From positions 1-17,830 of the forward strand of contig JBKECA010000183.1 of NCBI GenBank assembly GCA_047973435.1: a stretch of DNA of 17,830 bases, read 5' to 3'. This DNA is from JBKECA01 sp047973435. GTDB lineage: Bacteria; Planctomycetota; Planctomycetia; Planctomycetales; Planctomycetaceae. Below are positions 1-7,483 of this stretch, piece after piece. Position numbers and translations under genes: made by a program. Within the stretch, counting starts at the first letter, position 1. Every line of letters begins with the position of its first letter. The notes below the pieces were generated by a model. That model did no database searches and was not told the origin of the DNA. It saw only the letters and a list, made by a program, of their open reading frames with translations.

Positions 1-4
1 GCCA

Positions 5-35
5 ACAACCCGCACCGAAAATCGGTGCGGGTTGT
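5..35 (-). terminator. 3' hairpin of the first Cys-rich gene
   Basis: Positions 5-17 and 23-35 form a perfect 13-bp GC-rich stem around the short loop 18-22. It lies 22 bases past the stop of the minus-strand gene at 58-531. There is no T-run on the minus-strand exit side before the window ends; on the plus side a short TTTT follows. It could serve as a bidirectional terminator with a gene outside the window. Confidence 0.55.
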
Positions 36-57
36 GAGTTTTCAGGCTGATTGAGAA

Positions 58-531
58 TCAGGCCTTGGGTTCCGCGGGGGGCTGCGGAGCGTCGGCCGGA
101 GCGGCCGGAGCACCAGCCGGAGCCGCCGCCGGGGCATAACCGTCGCCGCAAGCACCACAGGCACCGCTGGCACACGGAGCAGCGCAGCTGCTGCAACCGC
201 CGCACGGAGCGGCGCAGGTGCCGCAGTGGGTCGGAGCACAGCAGGTCGCACCGCAGCCGCCGAATCCACGACGACCACCGCGGCCGCACGGAGCGGCGCA
301 GGTGTTGCAACCGGTATTGCAACCATTGCAGCCGGTATTGCAGCCGCCGCACGGAGCGGCACAGCTGGCACCGGAACCGCCACACGGAGCAGCGCAGCCG
401 CTGCTCCAGCTGGAGGTGCAGCTGCTGTAGCTACCGCCGCAGCTGCCGCCACGACGACGGGCTTCCGCCGTGTTGGCAACCATGGCGACCACAGCGGCCA
501 CCACGACCAGACCGAGAATCTTACGCATCAT
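58..531 (-). CDS. Exported Cys-rich CAAPCGG-repeat protein, longer paralogue
   Basis: Small secreted protein of 157 residues with no function I can name. The start is the first ATG of MMRKILG, because AAGGAGAG lies just upstream at about 537-544; the longer reading from 549 puts this site inside the gene. Residues 1-24 look like a Sec signal peptide ending in TAEA before RRRG. The mature part has about 23 cysteines, five CAAPC units, a CNTGC block and the sequence CCAPTHCGTCAAPCGGCSSC that it shares with its neighbour. The tail after residue 130 is Ala/Pro-rich. Planctomycete cell walls are known to contain disulfide-rich protein, so an envelope or wall role is a reasonable inference, and metal binding is an alternative. 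It is a paralogue of the gene at 703-1026, with which it also shares the signal peptide. Confidence 0.8.
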   Translation of the reverse strand: MMRKILGLVVVAAVVAMVANTAEARRRGGSCGGSYSSCTSSWSSGCAAPCGGSGASCAAPCGGCNTGCNGCNTGCNTCAAPCGRGGRRGFGGCGATCCAPTHCGTCAAPCGGCSSCAAPCASGACGACGDGYAPAAAPAGAPAAPADAPQPPAEPKA

Positions 532-645
532 ACTGTCTCTCCTTGTCAAGAATTTTGCCTGGAGAGGAAGTGGGAGATCTCCATCTGGGCAGCCGCCCGA
601 GCCAGGCCTCCGGCCACCCAGTCCTATCCGCCTCTAAAGCAGGCG

Positions 646-676
646 AAGGACTCGGCGCAAATTGCACCGAGTCCTT
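646..676 (-). terminator. 3' hairpin of the second Cys-rich gene
   Basis: Positions 646-655 and 667-676 make a perfect 10-bp stem (AAGGACTCGG with CCGAGTCCTT) around an 11-base loop. It starts 27 bases after the stop of the minus-strand gene at 703-1026. No T-run follows. Its position between the two paralogues suggests that they are mostly transcribed separately. Confidence 0.5.
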
Positions 677-702
677 ACACCATAATCACACTCGATTCAC
701 AC

Positions 703-1026
703 TTAGTTGCAGCTGCTGCAACCACCGCACGGAGCAGCACAGGTGCCGCAGTGCGAAGGAGCACAGCAGGTCGGAGCACATCCAGCGCCGCAGGCACCGC
801 CGCACGGAGCGGCACAGCTGCCGCACCCGCCGCCGCAGGCACCGCCGCACGGAGCGGCGCAGCTGCCGCAGCCGCCTTGGCCGCACGGAGCAGCGCAGGT
901 GGCAACGTGGCAGCAGCTGATGTAGCCGCCGCCGCCGCAGCGACCGCGACGACGAGCGTCAGCCGAATTGGTGGCCAGAACAACCAGAGCCAGAACCACC
1001 GCCAAACCCATAATCTTCCGCATCAT
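703..1026 (-). CDS. Exported Cys-rich CAAPCGG-repeat protein, shorter paralogue
   Basis: Secreted protein of 107 residues, function unknown. The start is the first ATG of MMRKIMG, eight or so bases after AAGGAGA at about 1033-1039; an upstream ATG at 1101 lacks this support. Residues 1-23 form a signal peptide ending in SADA, followed by RRRGRCGGGG. The mature chain has about 21 cysteines in some 84 residues, in four CAAPC units spaced by Gly/Cys linkers such as GGACGGGCGS. It ends in the same block as the longer paralogue (CCAPSHCGTCAAPCGGCSSC) but lacks its Ala/Pro tail. The two genes are adjacent, in the same direction and 171 bp apart, so a tandem duplication is likely. A structural, disulfide-linked envelope role is inferred from composition and export signal only. 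Confidence 0.8.
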   Translation of the reverse strand: MMRKIMGLAVVLALVVLATNSADARRRGRCGGGGYISCCHVATCAAPCGQGGCGSCAAPCGGACGGGCGSCAAPCGGACGAGCAPTCCAPSHCGTCAAPCGGCSSCN

Positions 1027-1203
1027 TGTCGTCTCTCCTTGGTTGAGGACTTGCGTGGCCCGGAGCTGTTTCGGGACCGCGGCAGTTGACCGAGCCTCCA
1101 TTCAACTGTCGCTGGGTTGATTCCTTCAACTTGACAGGTCATTTCGCTTCAAAGCACCAGGCAGAGCGCAAGGTCATTCGGTGCACCCTCCCTGTGGAGG
1201 CTG

Positions 1204-1231
1204 AAATTAGCAATCCCAATCTGCCTGTCAA
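1204..1231 (-). promoter_or_regulatory. Candidate sigma70-like promoter for the Cys-rich gene
   Basis: On the minus strand a perfect TTGACA (1226-1231) is followed after 16 bases by TAATTT (1204-1209), a poor -10 match. It would give a leader of about 170 bases before the start at 1026. Planctomycete promoters are poorly defined by consensus, so this is tentative. Confidence 0.25.
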
Positions 1232-1277
1232 CAGTGCGGAACAACAAAACAGGGGGATTGCGAAAGTTTTTCCAGGT

Positions 1278-1306
1278 GTGTCATTGGCCACTCCATGCGA
1301 TAAAAT
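1278..1306 (+). promoter_or_regulatory. Candidate promoter of the PSD1/PSCyt1 gene
   Basis: GTGTCA at 1278-1283 (four of six matches to TTGACA), a 17-base spacer and TAAAAT at 1301-1306 (five of six matches to TATAAT). Transcription would begin near 1313, about 43 bases before the ATG at 1356. Confidence 0.35.
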
Positions 1307-1355
1307 AGGGGAGGAATTGAATTGATGCGGCCTGCTGGCCGTCAGGAGTTACACC

Positions 1356-4121
1356 ATGTTCATGCCTCGAAGCGGATTATTCGGGTTCCTTGTCATCGTC
1401 AGCAGTTTGGCGAGCGGGCCGTTGCAGGCGGACGACAAAGGCGATCGGTTTGAGAAGCAGATTCGTCCGCTGCTGATGAAGCGTTGCGGCGGTTGTCATG
1501 GTGCAGAGAAGCAGCAGGGCGGCGTACGAGTCGATCTGCGAGACCATGTCGTCGGGAAGGACGGTCTCGTCTCGCCGCAGCATCCAGACAACAGCCGGCT
1601 GATTCAGGTCGTCCGCTATTCCGGTGAAGACGTTCAGATGCCCCCCAAGGGGAAGCTGCCGCAGGCGGAAATCGACCTACTGACCCGCTGGGTTCAGGAC
1701 GGGGCCCATTGGCCGGAAGTCTCCGGGACAGCCACCCCGGTGCAGGCGACTGGCGGTGCTGGCCAATTCCAGGCAGCGATCGAGAGTCATTGGTCCTATC
1801 GTTCTCTGACATCGTCACCGTCAGTCCCAGCCTCATTGAACGGTGCAACTGGGGTCGACAGCTTCATTGACCAATCCTTGACAAAGTCGGGGCTCACCCG
1901 CTCGCCGCGAGCGGATCGCCGGACGTTGATTCGCCGCGCCACCTTCGACCTGTGGGGCCTTCCCCCGACCTGGGACGAAGTTCAGTCGTTTGAAGCAGAC
2001 TCGCGGCCGGATGCCTGGGAGCGACTGATTGATCGACTGCTGGCCTCGCCGCTGTACGGTCAGCGTTGGGGCCGGCATTGGCTGGACATCGCCCGCTATG
2101 CGGACACCAAGGGGTATGTTTTCACGGAAAACCCGATCTACCCTTTCGCCTACACTTACCGGGACTATGTGGTTGAGGCGCTGAACGAAGACAAGCCCTA
2201 CAACCGATTTGTGCTGGAACAACTGGCCGCAGATCAACTGGGTCTGCCGGAAAACGACGCCGCTTTGGCGGCGCTCGGTTTCATCACCTGCGGACCCCGG
2301 TTTCTCAATCGAGAACCAGACATTATTGATGACCGAATCGATCTGGTCACTCGGGGTCTGATGGGACTGACGGTGGCCTGTGCCCGCTGCCACGACCACA
2401 AGTACGATCCCGTCCCAACGGCGGATTACTATTCGCTGTACGGCGTGTTCGCCAGTTCGGCGGAGCCGGCCGAATTACCACTGGCGGGCGAAGTTGACCC
2501 CAGCCCGGGCTATCAGGCGTATCTGCAGGAACTCACCAGCCGCAAGCAGGCAGTGACTGACTATCGAGCGGAGATCAAGGCGGAGCTGTCAGATTTGATG
2601 CGAGGGGACGCGGCGGATTATCTGCTGGCGGTTCTCAAGCAATCCAAGGTTCCCGGTGCCGACGCTGTGGCCTACGAACAGGGAGCACCACGGGACAAGC
2701 TGGTTTCAGGCTGGAAGACATGGCTTGCGCAGCGCGGGCGTGACAAACATCCTTTGTTTGCTCTCAATCTGGAACTTGCCAAGCGGCCGGCCGCGTCGTT
2801 CAAAGACGATCTGGCTCAGCGACTGACAGGCACGGCGGAGCAACAAGTGAATGCCCGCTGGCTGGCGGAGCTGCGTCAGTCGCCACCGCAGTCGTTGATT
2901 GAAATGACCCATCAGCTCGGACATCTGCTGCAGACGGTTGACGCGGAATGGAAGATGTTGCAGGAACGTCCTGAACCGGAGCGTCCCACTGAGTTCGAGG
3001 ATCCGGCCACGGAAGAAATTCGACGCGTGCTCTACGGTCCCGGTTCGATTTCGGACATCAGTGATCGTGACCTGCCGAGACTGTACGAACGAGACCAGCG
3101 CGACAAGCTGTCCAAGCTGGTGCGGAAGATCGAAGAGTGGCAGGTCGAATCCCCCGATGCACCGCCGCGGGCGATGGTGCTCAACGACAAGCCCCAACTC
3201 GTCGAGCCGGTGATATTCTTGCGGGGTGACGTCGGGCGGCGTGGTGACCGCGTTCCGCGACAGGCGCCGCGGATCACGACCCACGGCGAATCCAAACCAT
3301 TCGAGCACGGGAGCGGTCGACTGGAGCTGGCTCAGTCGATTGTCGCCCCCGACAACCCGCTGACCGCCCGGGTCATCGTGAATCGAGTCTGGGCCTGGCA
3401 CTTTGGACGAGGACTGGCAGCCACATTGAGTGACTTTGGTGCTCGGGGCGATGCCCCGACTCATCCCGAACTGCTTGACTGGCTGTCCTGGAATTTCACG
3501 CACGACGATGGCTGGTCCCTCAAGACGCTGCACCGCCGGATCATGCTGTCAGACGTTTACCGGCAGTCGAGTGATGCGAGTCCGCAGGCAGCCGCCATTG
3601 ACCCGGAGAACCAGTTGTACTGGCGGTTTCCACGGCAGCGACTGGAATTCGAATCTCTGCGTGACTCCTTGTTACAGGTTGCTGGTCGTCTGGACCTGGA
3701 AGAGGGGGGGCGGCCGGTGGCAATCGAACAGCCGCCGTTTTCGAATCGTCGGACGATCTATGCCAAGATTGACCGCAACAACTTTTCCAGCCTGCTGCGG
3801 ACGTTCGATTATCCGAGTCCCGATGCAACCAGCCCCGGCCGTCCAGTGACGACGGTTCCGCAGCAGGCACTGTATGGTCTCAACTCCCCCTTCTTGCGTA
3901 CCGTAGCGGACGAGGCCGCCAACGCGGCCGCAGCCATTCCGGTGAAGTCCGCCGAGGATCGTGCGCCGCAGATCGACTGGCTGTATCGGCGAATTCTGTC
4001 TCGGGCACCGCAGGCGAAAGAACTGGAACTGACCCAGGCATTTCTCCAGCAGCACCCGGACGACCTGTGGCTGGTGGCTCAGTCGCTGATGCTGACTAAC
4101 GAATTCACCTTCGTGGACTGA
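1356..4121 (+). CDS. PSCyt1/DUF1549/DUF1553 (PSD1) exported cytochrome protein
   Basis: Large planctomycete-type protein of 921 residues. AGGAG at 1343-1347 supports the ATG. Residues 1-25 are a signal peptide ending in LQA. A PSCyt1 c-type cytochrome domain follows, with heme motif CGGCH at 44-48 and a likely Met ligand in QMPPKGKLP (Met95). DUF1549 covers roughly 165-375 and holds a second CxxCH, CARCHDHKYDP, at 342-346. A central helical stretch separates it from DUF1553 at about 650-905, with the typical NPLTARVIVNRVW segment and a family-typical end, NEFTFVD. The protein should act outside the cytoplasm; electron transfer linked to polysaccharide or other polymer breakdown has been proposed for the family, but the substrate is unknown. 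In many planctomycetes such genes sit next to a DUF1501 gene; here the next gene is convergent and unrelated. Confidence 0.95.
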   Translation: MFMPRSGLFGFLVIVSSLASGPLQADDKGDRFEKQIRPLLMKRCGGCHGAEKQQGGVRVDLRDHVVGKDGLVSPQHPDNSRLIQVVRYSGEDVQMPPKGKLPQAEIDLLTRWVQDGAHWPEVSGTATPVQATGGAGQFQAAIESHWSYRSLTSSPSVPASLNGATGVDSFIDQSLTKSGLTRSPRADRRTLIRRATFDLWGLPPTWDEVQSFEADSRPDAWERLIDRLLASPLYGQRWGRHWLDIARYADTKGYVFTENPIYPFAYTYRDYVVEALNEDKPYNRFVLEQLAADQLGLPENDAALAALGFITCGPRFLNREPDIIDDRIDLVTRGLMGLTVACARCHDHKYDPVPTADYYSLYGVFASSAEPAELPLAGEVDPSPGYQAYLQELTSRKQAVTDYRAEIKAELSDLMRGDAADYLLAVLKQSKVPGADAVAYEQGAPRDKLVSGWKTWLAQRGRDKHPLFALNLELAKRPAASFKDDLAQRLTGTAEQQVNARWLAELRQSPPQSLIEMTHQLGHLLQTVDAEWKMLQERPEPERPTEFEDPATEEIRRVLYGPGSISDISDRDLPRLYERDQRDKLSKLVRKIEEWQVESPDAPPRAMVLNDKPQLVEPVIFLRGDVGRRGDRVPRQAPRITTHGESKPFEHGSGRLELAQSIVAPDNPLTARVIVNRVWAWHFGRGLAATLSDFGARGDAPTHPELLDWLSWNFTHDDGWSLKTLHRRIMLSDVYRQSSDASPQAAAIDPENQLYWRFPRQRLEFESLRDSLLQVAGRLDLEEGGRPVAIEQPPFSNRRTIYAKIDRNNFSSLLRTFDYPSPDATSPGRPVTTVPQQALYGLNSPFLRTVADEAANAAAAIPVKSAEDRAPQIDWLYRRILSRAPQAKELELTQAFLQQHPDDLWLVAQSLMLTNEFTFVD

Positions 4122-4151
4122 CCACCGACGACTGATCGCTGACCATGAGCC

Positions 4152-4170
4152 ACGCCGCCAGAAACGGCGT
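4152..4170. terminator. Weak hairpin between convergent genes
   Basis: ACGCCG (4152-4157) and CGGCGT (4165-4170) form a six-bp stem with a seven-base loop, in the 71-bp gap between the convergent PSD1 gene and the membrane-protein gene. There is no T-run. It may end transcription from either side. Confidence 0.25.
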
Positions 4171-4192
4171 TAAGAGGGGCCAACACGCCCGG

Positions 4193-4468
4193 TCAGCGTG
4201 AGGTTGTGTCGTTGTCATCCCCGTCATGGGCCGTCGCCCGCGACATCAGTCGGCCCCAGACGACGTAATGGAAGACGAAGTACAACGGGATGGCAATTAG
4301 CGCCAGGAGGACGTACAGCGCTCCCGGCAGAATCATTGCCACCAAAAACAGCATTCCCAGGCCAACAGCAACTAACGCCACCAGGGCCAGCAGAGTGGCC
4401 ATGTTGCGGGCCTCCTCGGAGGGGGGCGGTTCGCGGTCGTCGGGATCGGGGAGTCGCGGTGCGGCCAT
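4193..4468 (-). CDS. Small two-helix membrane protein
   Basis: Hypothetical inner-membrane protein of 91 residues if it begins at MAAPRLPDPD. A Pro/Glu-rich cytoplasmic-looking start of about 22 residues is followed by two hydrophobic segments (about 24-47 and 50-68), then a charged tail ending in HDGDDNDTTSR. The start is uncertain: the ATG at 4468 has no clear ribosome-binding site, whereas an internal ATG at 4402 is preceded by GAGGAGG about eight bases upstream and would give a 69-residue protein that keeps both helices. It lies 43 bp behind the SRPBCC gene on the same strand and may be co-transcribed with it. I do not recognise a named family. Confidence 0.65.
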   Translation of the reverse strand: MAAPRLPDPDDREPPPSEEARNMATLLALVALVAVGLGMLFLVAMILPGALYVLLALIAIPLYFVFHYVVWGRLMSRATAHDGDDNDTTSR

Positions 4469-4511
4469 GAAGCACGTTACAGAGTAGGAGTCGATGGAGA
4501 CGATCAGCCGA

Positions 4512-4973
4512 TCACGCGGTAAGGCCGCCCGCCGCCAGGAGTCGCTCCAGCTGCTGCTGTCGCTCGAAAAAGGCATCCTCTAACGATGAGGCAATGCGAT
4601 CTTCCGTCGCGACAAAGCCCAGCAGTCCGCCAGGCGGTTCGAAGTCAATGATGTCGATCATCCGGACTCCGTCGCCCTGCGGTTCGTACAGGTGCTGCTG
4701 GGTCCAGCTCTTCAGGGGCCCCTTGATCTGAACTTCAACCACTTTCTGCGGGTGGACAATTTCCGTAATTCGGTGCACCGCTGCCTGCACCTTGCCGAAT
4801 ACGACGATCTGGAAACCGATCTCCGATCCGACTGCGACGATCTCGGGTCCCGACACGATCGACAGACCGGTACTCGGCGCCGCGATCCGGGCCACGTTGG
4901 CGGGCCTCAGCAAGTAGTTGAAAATCGCCTCGGGAGGACACGTGAGCAGCGTTTCATATTCGAACCGGGCCAT
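4512..4973 (-). CDS. SRPBCC/START-like (Bet v 1 fold) protein
   Basis: Protein of 153 residues, complete for this fold. It opens with MARFEYETLLTCPPEAIFNY, the usual first strand and helix of SRPBCC proteins, and follows with the expected alternating strands (GSEIGFQIVVFG, VHRITEIVHP, KVVEVQIKGP, WTQQHLYEP, VRMIDIIDFEPPGG) and a long C-terminal helix ending in QQQLERLLAAGG. Such proteins bind hydrophobic ligands in a deep cavity; no ligand can be predicted here. The ATG at 4973 is preferred over the one at 5015 because the fold begins there, although no Shine-Dalgarno site is visible. It is followed by the small membrane-protein gene on the same strand. Confidence 0.8.
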   Translation of the reverse strand: MARFEYETLLTCPPEAIFNYLLRPANVARIAAPSTGLSIVSGPEIVAVGSEIGFQIVVFGKVQAAVHRITEIVHPQKVVEVQIKGPLKSWTQQHLYEPQGDGVRMIDIIDFEPPGGLLGFVATEDRIASSLEDAFFERQQQLERLLAAGGLTA

Positions 4974-5022
4974 TGTGGACTTTGTCGTACGTGTGTTCTG
5001 GATCGGACCTGCCAACGGCTTG

Positions 5023-5316
5023 TCACAGTGACATTGTTTCCAGTGTCCCCATCAGAGGGAGTTCAGGAAAGCGAGTAGCGCTGCGGATTCCCCTGCTGAG
5101 AGAAATTCCGCCCGCTACGGAACGGATCAACGTGGATTTGCCAAGACAGGCAACCGCTGACTGCCCAAAGGGCGAGTCCGTCGATTGTCTCAAAACGGTT
5201 TCCGGGCCAGACTCGCACGCGAACCGGTTGATGCCTGCGCTCAAGCAGGCCGTCCGGACTGCGGCAGACGTGTTGTCTTGCGTCGCACGGGTGCGAGGAC
5301 ATTTCGGAGTCGCCAT
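5023..5316 (-). CDS. Doubtful small hypothetical protein
   Basis: Possible 97-residue protein beginning MATPKCPRTRATQDN. It fills an otherwise empty gap between the divergent SRPBCC and cca genes. In its favour, AGGAG lies eight bases before the ATG at 5316 and the frame stays open in line with the downstream minus-strand genes, 49 bp ahead of the SRPBCC gene. Against it, the sequence has no recognisable motif, is rich in Ser/Thr/Arg like many chance frames in GC-rich DNA, and the same frame continues open antisense to cca. It could equally be a leader or regulatory region. Confidence 0.25.
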   Translation of the reverse strand: MATPKCPRTRATQDNTSAAVRTACLSAGINRFACESGPETVLRQSTDSPFGQSAVACLGKSTLIRSVAGGISLSRGIRSATRFPELPLMGTLETMSL

Positions 5317-5358
5317 GATAGCGGCTCCTGGTTCCTTAGTCAGTGATGGCATTACCGT

Positions 5359-6678
5359 ATGACAGGCGACAACCTCCCGCAGACAACAGATTCCCAAGAC
5401 CCGCAATGTCGCTTTGCCGAGGAGGTGGTCCGGAAACTCGTTGACGCAGGGTACACCGCCCTGTGGGCTGGTGGCTGTGTCCGCGACCTGCTGATGGGAC
5501 GTGCTCCGGATGACTACGACGTTGCCACGACGGCCCATCCGGACGAGGTCCGCAACCTGTTCGGACGCCGCAAGACGCTGGCGGTCGGCGAAAGCTTCGG
5601 GGTCATCATTGTGCTGGGGCCGCGCGAAGCAGGACAGGTCGAGGTCGCGACTTTTCGGACGGAAGGCTCCTATGGCGACGGTCGCCGTCCGGATCGTGTT
5701 GCCTATGCAACGCCGGAGGAGGACGCTCAGCGACGTGACTTCACCATCAACGGCATGTTCTATAACCCGCTCACAAAGCAGGTGCTGGACTATGTCCAGG
5801 GGGAACACGATCTGCATATCGGCATTGTCCGGGCGATCGGCGATCCGCAGGCCCGGATGAGTGAAGACAAGCTGCGCATGCTGCGCGCCGTGCGGTTCGC
5901 CGCCACGCTGGACTTTGAACTCGACCCAGCCACCGCGGCCGCCGTGCAGGCGATGTCCACGCAGCTCTCGGTCGTGAGCTGGGAGCGGATTGCGGCCGAA
6001 CTGCAGAAGATGCTGCGGCATCGGCATCGTCGCCGCGCCGTGAGGCTGCTGCAGCAGCTCGACCTCTTGTCTCAGGTCGTTCCCGAATTCACCGCAATGC
6101 TTGCGGATGAGCACGATCCGGAATGGACACTCACTCTCAATATCCTCGATCGCCTGGAGACTGCGCGCTTTGAGACCGCCGCAGCAGCCTGGATGCGAAC
6201 GGTTCCGGTGGAAGTCCGAAGCCGCAATGAGACGCCCGAAAGTGGCACGGTGGAGGCGATCTGCCGGCGACTGAAGCTGTCCAACCAGCAACGGGATGAC
6301 ATTGTCTGGCTGGTGAAGAATCGGCACGCCTTGGCGGGAGCGGACCAGTTTTCGCCCGCCAGGCTGAAGCGTCTGGTCAATCATTCACTGATCGGGGAAC
6401 TCCTGACGCTGGCCCAGGCGACGGCGCTGGCGGAACATCGTCGTGATGTCGGCGCTGACTTCGTGGCCGATTACCTTCGAAACACACCCAGGGAGGAAAT
6501 CGATCCGCCTGCGCTCATTTCCGGACAGGACCTGCTGGCGCTGGGACTCCAGGCGGGTCCAGAGTTCCGGGACTGGTTGGAAGCCGTTCGCGATTTGCAG
6601 CTGAACGGGGAAATCCGTTCACGCGACGAGGCCATCGAGGTGGTCCAGCGACTGTCGAAATCGGGTTCAACCGGCTGA
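5359..6678 (+). CDS. cca: CCA tRNA nucleotidyltransferase (class II)
   Basis: Enzyme of 439 residues of the class II tRNA nucleotidyltransferase/poly(A) polymerase family, which adds the 3' CCA end to tRNA in the cytoplasm. Motif A reads GGCVRDLLMGRAPDDYDVAT at 38-57, with metal-binding Asp52 and Asp54. RRDFTINGMF at 125-134 is the ribose/base-selecting region, and EDKLRMLRAVRF starting at 169 is the next conserved motif. The C-terminal helical body runs to about 430. An in-frame stop at 5344-5346 limits the start to 5359, where there is no clear ribosome-binding site. From sequence alone I cannot exclude a CC-adding, A-adding or poly(A) polymerase specificity, since these share the motifs. 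The gene stands alone. Confidence 0.9.
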   Translation: MTGDNLPQTTDSQDPQCRFAEEVVRKLVDAGYTALWAGGCVRDLLMGRAPDDYDVATTAHPDEVRNLFGRRKTLAVGESFGVIIVLGPREAGQVEVATFRTEGSYGDGRRPDRVAYATPEEDAQRRDFTINGMFYNPLTKQVLDYVQGEHDLHIGIVRAIGDPQARMSEDKLRMLRAVRFAATLDFELDPATAAAVQAMSTQLSVVSWERIAAELQKMLRHRHRRRAVRLLQQLDLLSQVVPEFTAMLADEHDPEWTLTLNILDRLETARFETAAAAWMRTVPVEVRSRNETPESGTVEAICRRLKLSNQQRDDIVWLVKNRHALAGADQFSPARLKRLVNHSLIGELLTLAQATALAEHRRDVGADFVADYLRNTPREEIDPPALISGQDLLALGLQAGPEFRDWLEAVRDLQLNGEIRSRDEAIEVVQRLSKSGSTG

Positions 6679-6742
6679 GTTCGCCGAACCGGTCGGGCAA
6701 CATGGCGAATCGCCGCTGACAATTCCGATGAGATTGATATCG

Positions 6743-6816
6743 TGCCCGCGGCATCGCATGAGATGATACAGACGTTTAAGCCCCGCGAGGCAAAACGTAT
6801 CAACGATGACCGCGGG
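6743..6816 (-). repeat. Dispersed 78-bp intergenic repeat, copy A
   Basis: Read on the minus strand, this copy shares GATACGTTTTGCCTCGCGGG, then an ACGTC block and a terminal GCCGCGGGCA with the copies at 13575-13652 and 14737-14814. It differs from copy B at about ten of 72 aligned positions. It begins 65 bases after the cca stop and is antisense to cca. ACGTTT and AAACGT inside it can pair around a GCC/GGC inner stem. Confidence 0.8.
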
Positions 6817-6924
6817 CCATAGGGATCGGAGCCGGCGGGCGGCGTTACCTGTTGGCAACAGCAGCGTTGTGCGGGCCGCGGTATGAAAACGACGTGAAAA
6901 CCGTGCCCTCGAAACAGGTTGCAA

Positions 6925-6930
6925 TTGACA
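6925..6930 (+). promoter_or_regulatory. Isolated TTGACA box upstream of the FHA gene
   Basis: A perfect TTGACA lies 37 bases before the ATG at 6968, but no convincing -10 hexamer follows at 16-18 bases; the nearest, AATAGA, is 19 bases away. Reported as a possible promoter element only. Confidence 0.15.
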
Positions 6931-6967
6931 CCGCACCAGGCGCTGGGAGAATAGACGTCCCATCTGA

Positions 6968-7483
6968 ATGACTCAGGCCCCTCCGTCGGACTTCACTGGC
7001 ATGATTGCTGAACTGATTCCGCTCGACGGATCGAAGCCGATTTCCATCGTACGCGATATTACGCTGATCGGTCGCAAGCGAGGGACATGTGATGTCGTTA
7101 TAGACCATAGCAGCATCTCGAAGGTGCATTGTGCGCTGGCCCGGACGGATGGCCTGCTATTTCTGCGAGACTTGGGAAGCACTAACGGGACGCGGGTCAA
7201 CGGACAGCGGGTTACGCGCGGCGCGTTGCTGCCCGGCGATGAACTGGCCGTGGCCAACGTCAAGTTCCGGGTTCATCTCGGTCCCGGCGATCCGGGTGTT
7301 GGGCCGCAGGAACAGACCGAAGCAATCCGCCTGATTGACTCGCCGCAGAGTCGCGGCACGCTGCCTGACGATCCTCGGGCCGCACAACGTGCACACAACG
7401 ATGAGTTCGTGGGAGACATCCGCACTGTTGAAAGTGACAGCGACGTTCGCCTGCTGCCAGTCGACTCACACGATCAATTCTGA
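6968..7483 (+). CDS. Small FHA-domain protein
   Basis: Protein of 171 residues with one forkhead-associated domain at about 13-105, a fold that binds phosphothreonine peptides. The diagnostic residues are present: Gly35-Arg36 in LIGRKRG, Ser51 and His54 in SSISKVH, and Asn73/Asn78 in GSTNGTRVNG. The remaining 65 residues are acidic and low in hydrophobics, with no second domain. It presumably docks to a Ser/Thr kinase substrate, a common signalling mode in Planctomycetes, but no kinase lies nearby. The ATG at 6968 lacks a strong ribosome-binding site; Met12 at 7001 is an alternative that would clip the first strand. Its last ten bases overlap the convergent membrane-protein gene. Confidence 0.9.
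   Translation: MTQAPPSDFTGMIAELIPLDGSKPISIVRDITLIGRKRGTCDVVIDHSSISKVHCALARTDGLLFLRDLGSTNGTRVNGQRVTRGALLPGDELAVANVKFRVHLGPGDPGVGPQEQTEAIRLIDSPQSRGTLPDDPRAAQRAHNDEFVGDIRTVESDSDVRLLPVDSHDQF

Larger units (their letters stand above)
1027..1355. other. Divergent intergenic region
   Basis: This 329-bp gap separates the minus-strand Cys-rich gene from the plus-strand cytochrome gene and should hold both promoters. I see candidate promoters for each direction (listed separately). A plus-strand reading frame at 1086-1325 has no family resemblance and is not called. Confidence 0.6.

Noticed and set aside
51..1089. Long plus-strand frames opposite the Cys-rich genes
   Set aside because: They consist of Arg/His- or Ala/Thr-rich low-complexity sequence, produced by reading the CAAPCGG repeats backwards, and lack start signals.
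1086..1325. 79-codon plus-strand frame before the PSD1 gene
   Set aside because: No ribosome-binding site or family resemblance, and the candidate promoters lie inside it.
1325..1453. Possible upstream ORF starting ATG at 1325 after GGGGAGGA
   Set aside because: It overlaps the PSD1 signal-peptide region in another frame, shows no leader-peptide features, and the main gene has its own AGGAG site.
5023..6384. 453-codon minus-strand frame opposite cca
   Set aside because: The part over cca is a shadow of the nucleotidyltransferase. Only the first-gap part (5023-5316) has any independent support and is listed with low confidence.
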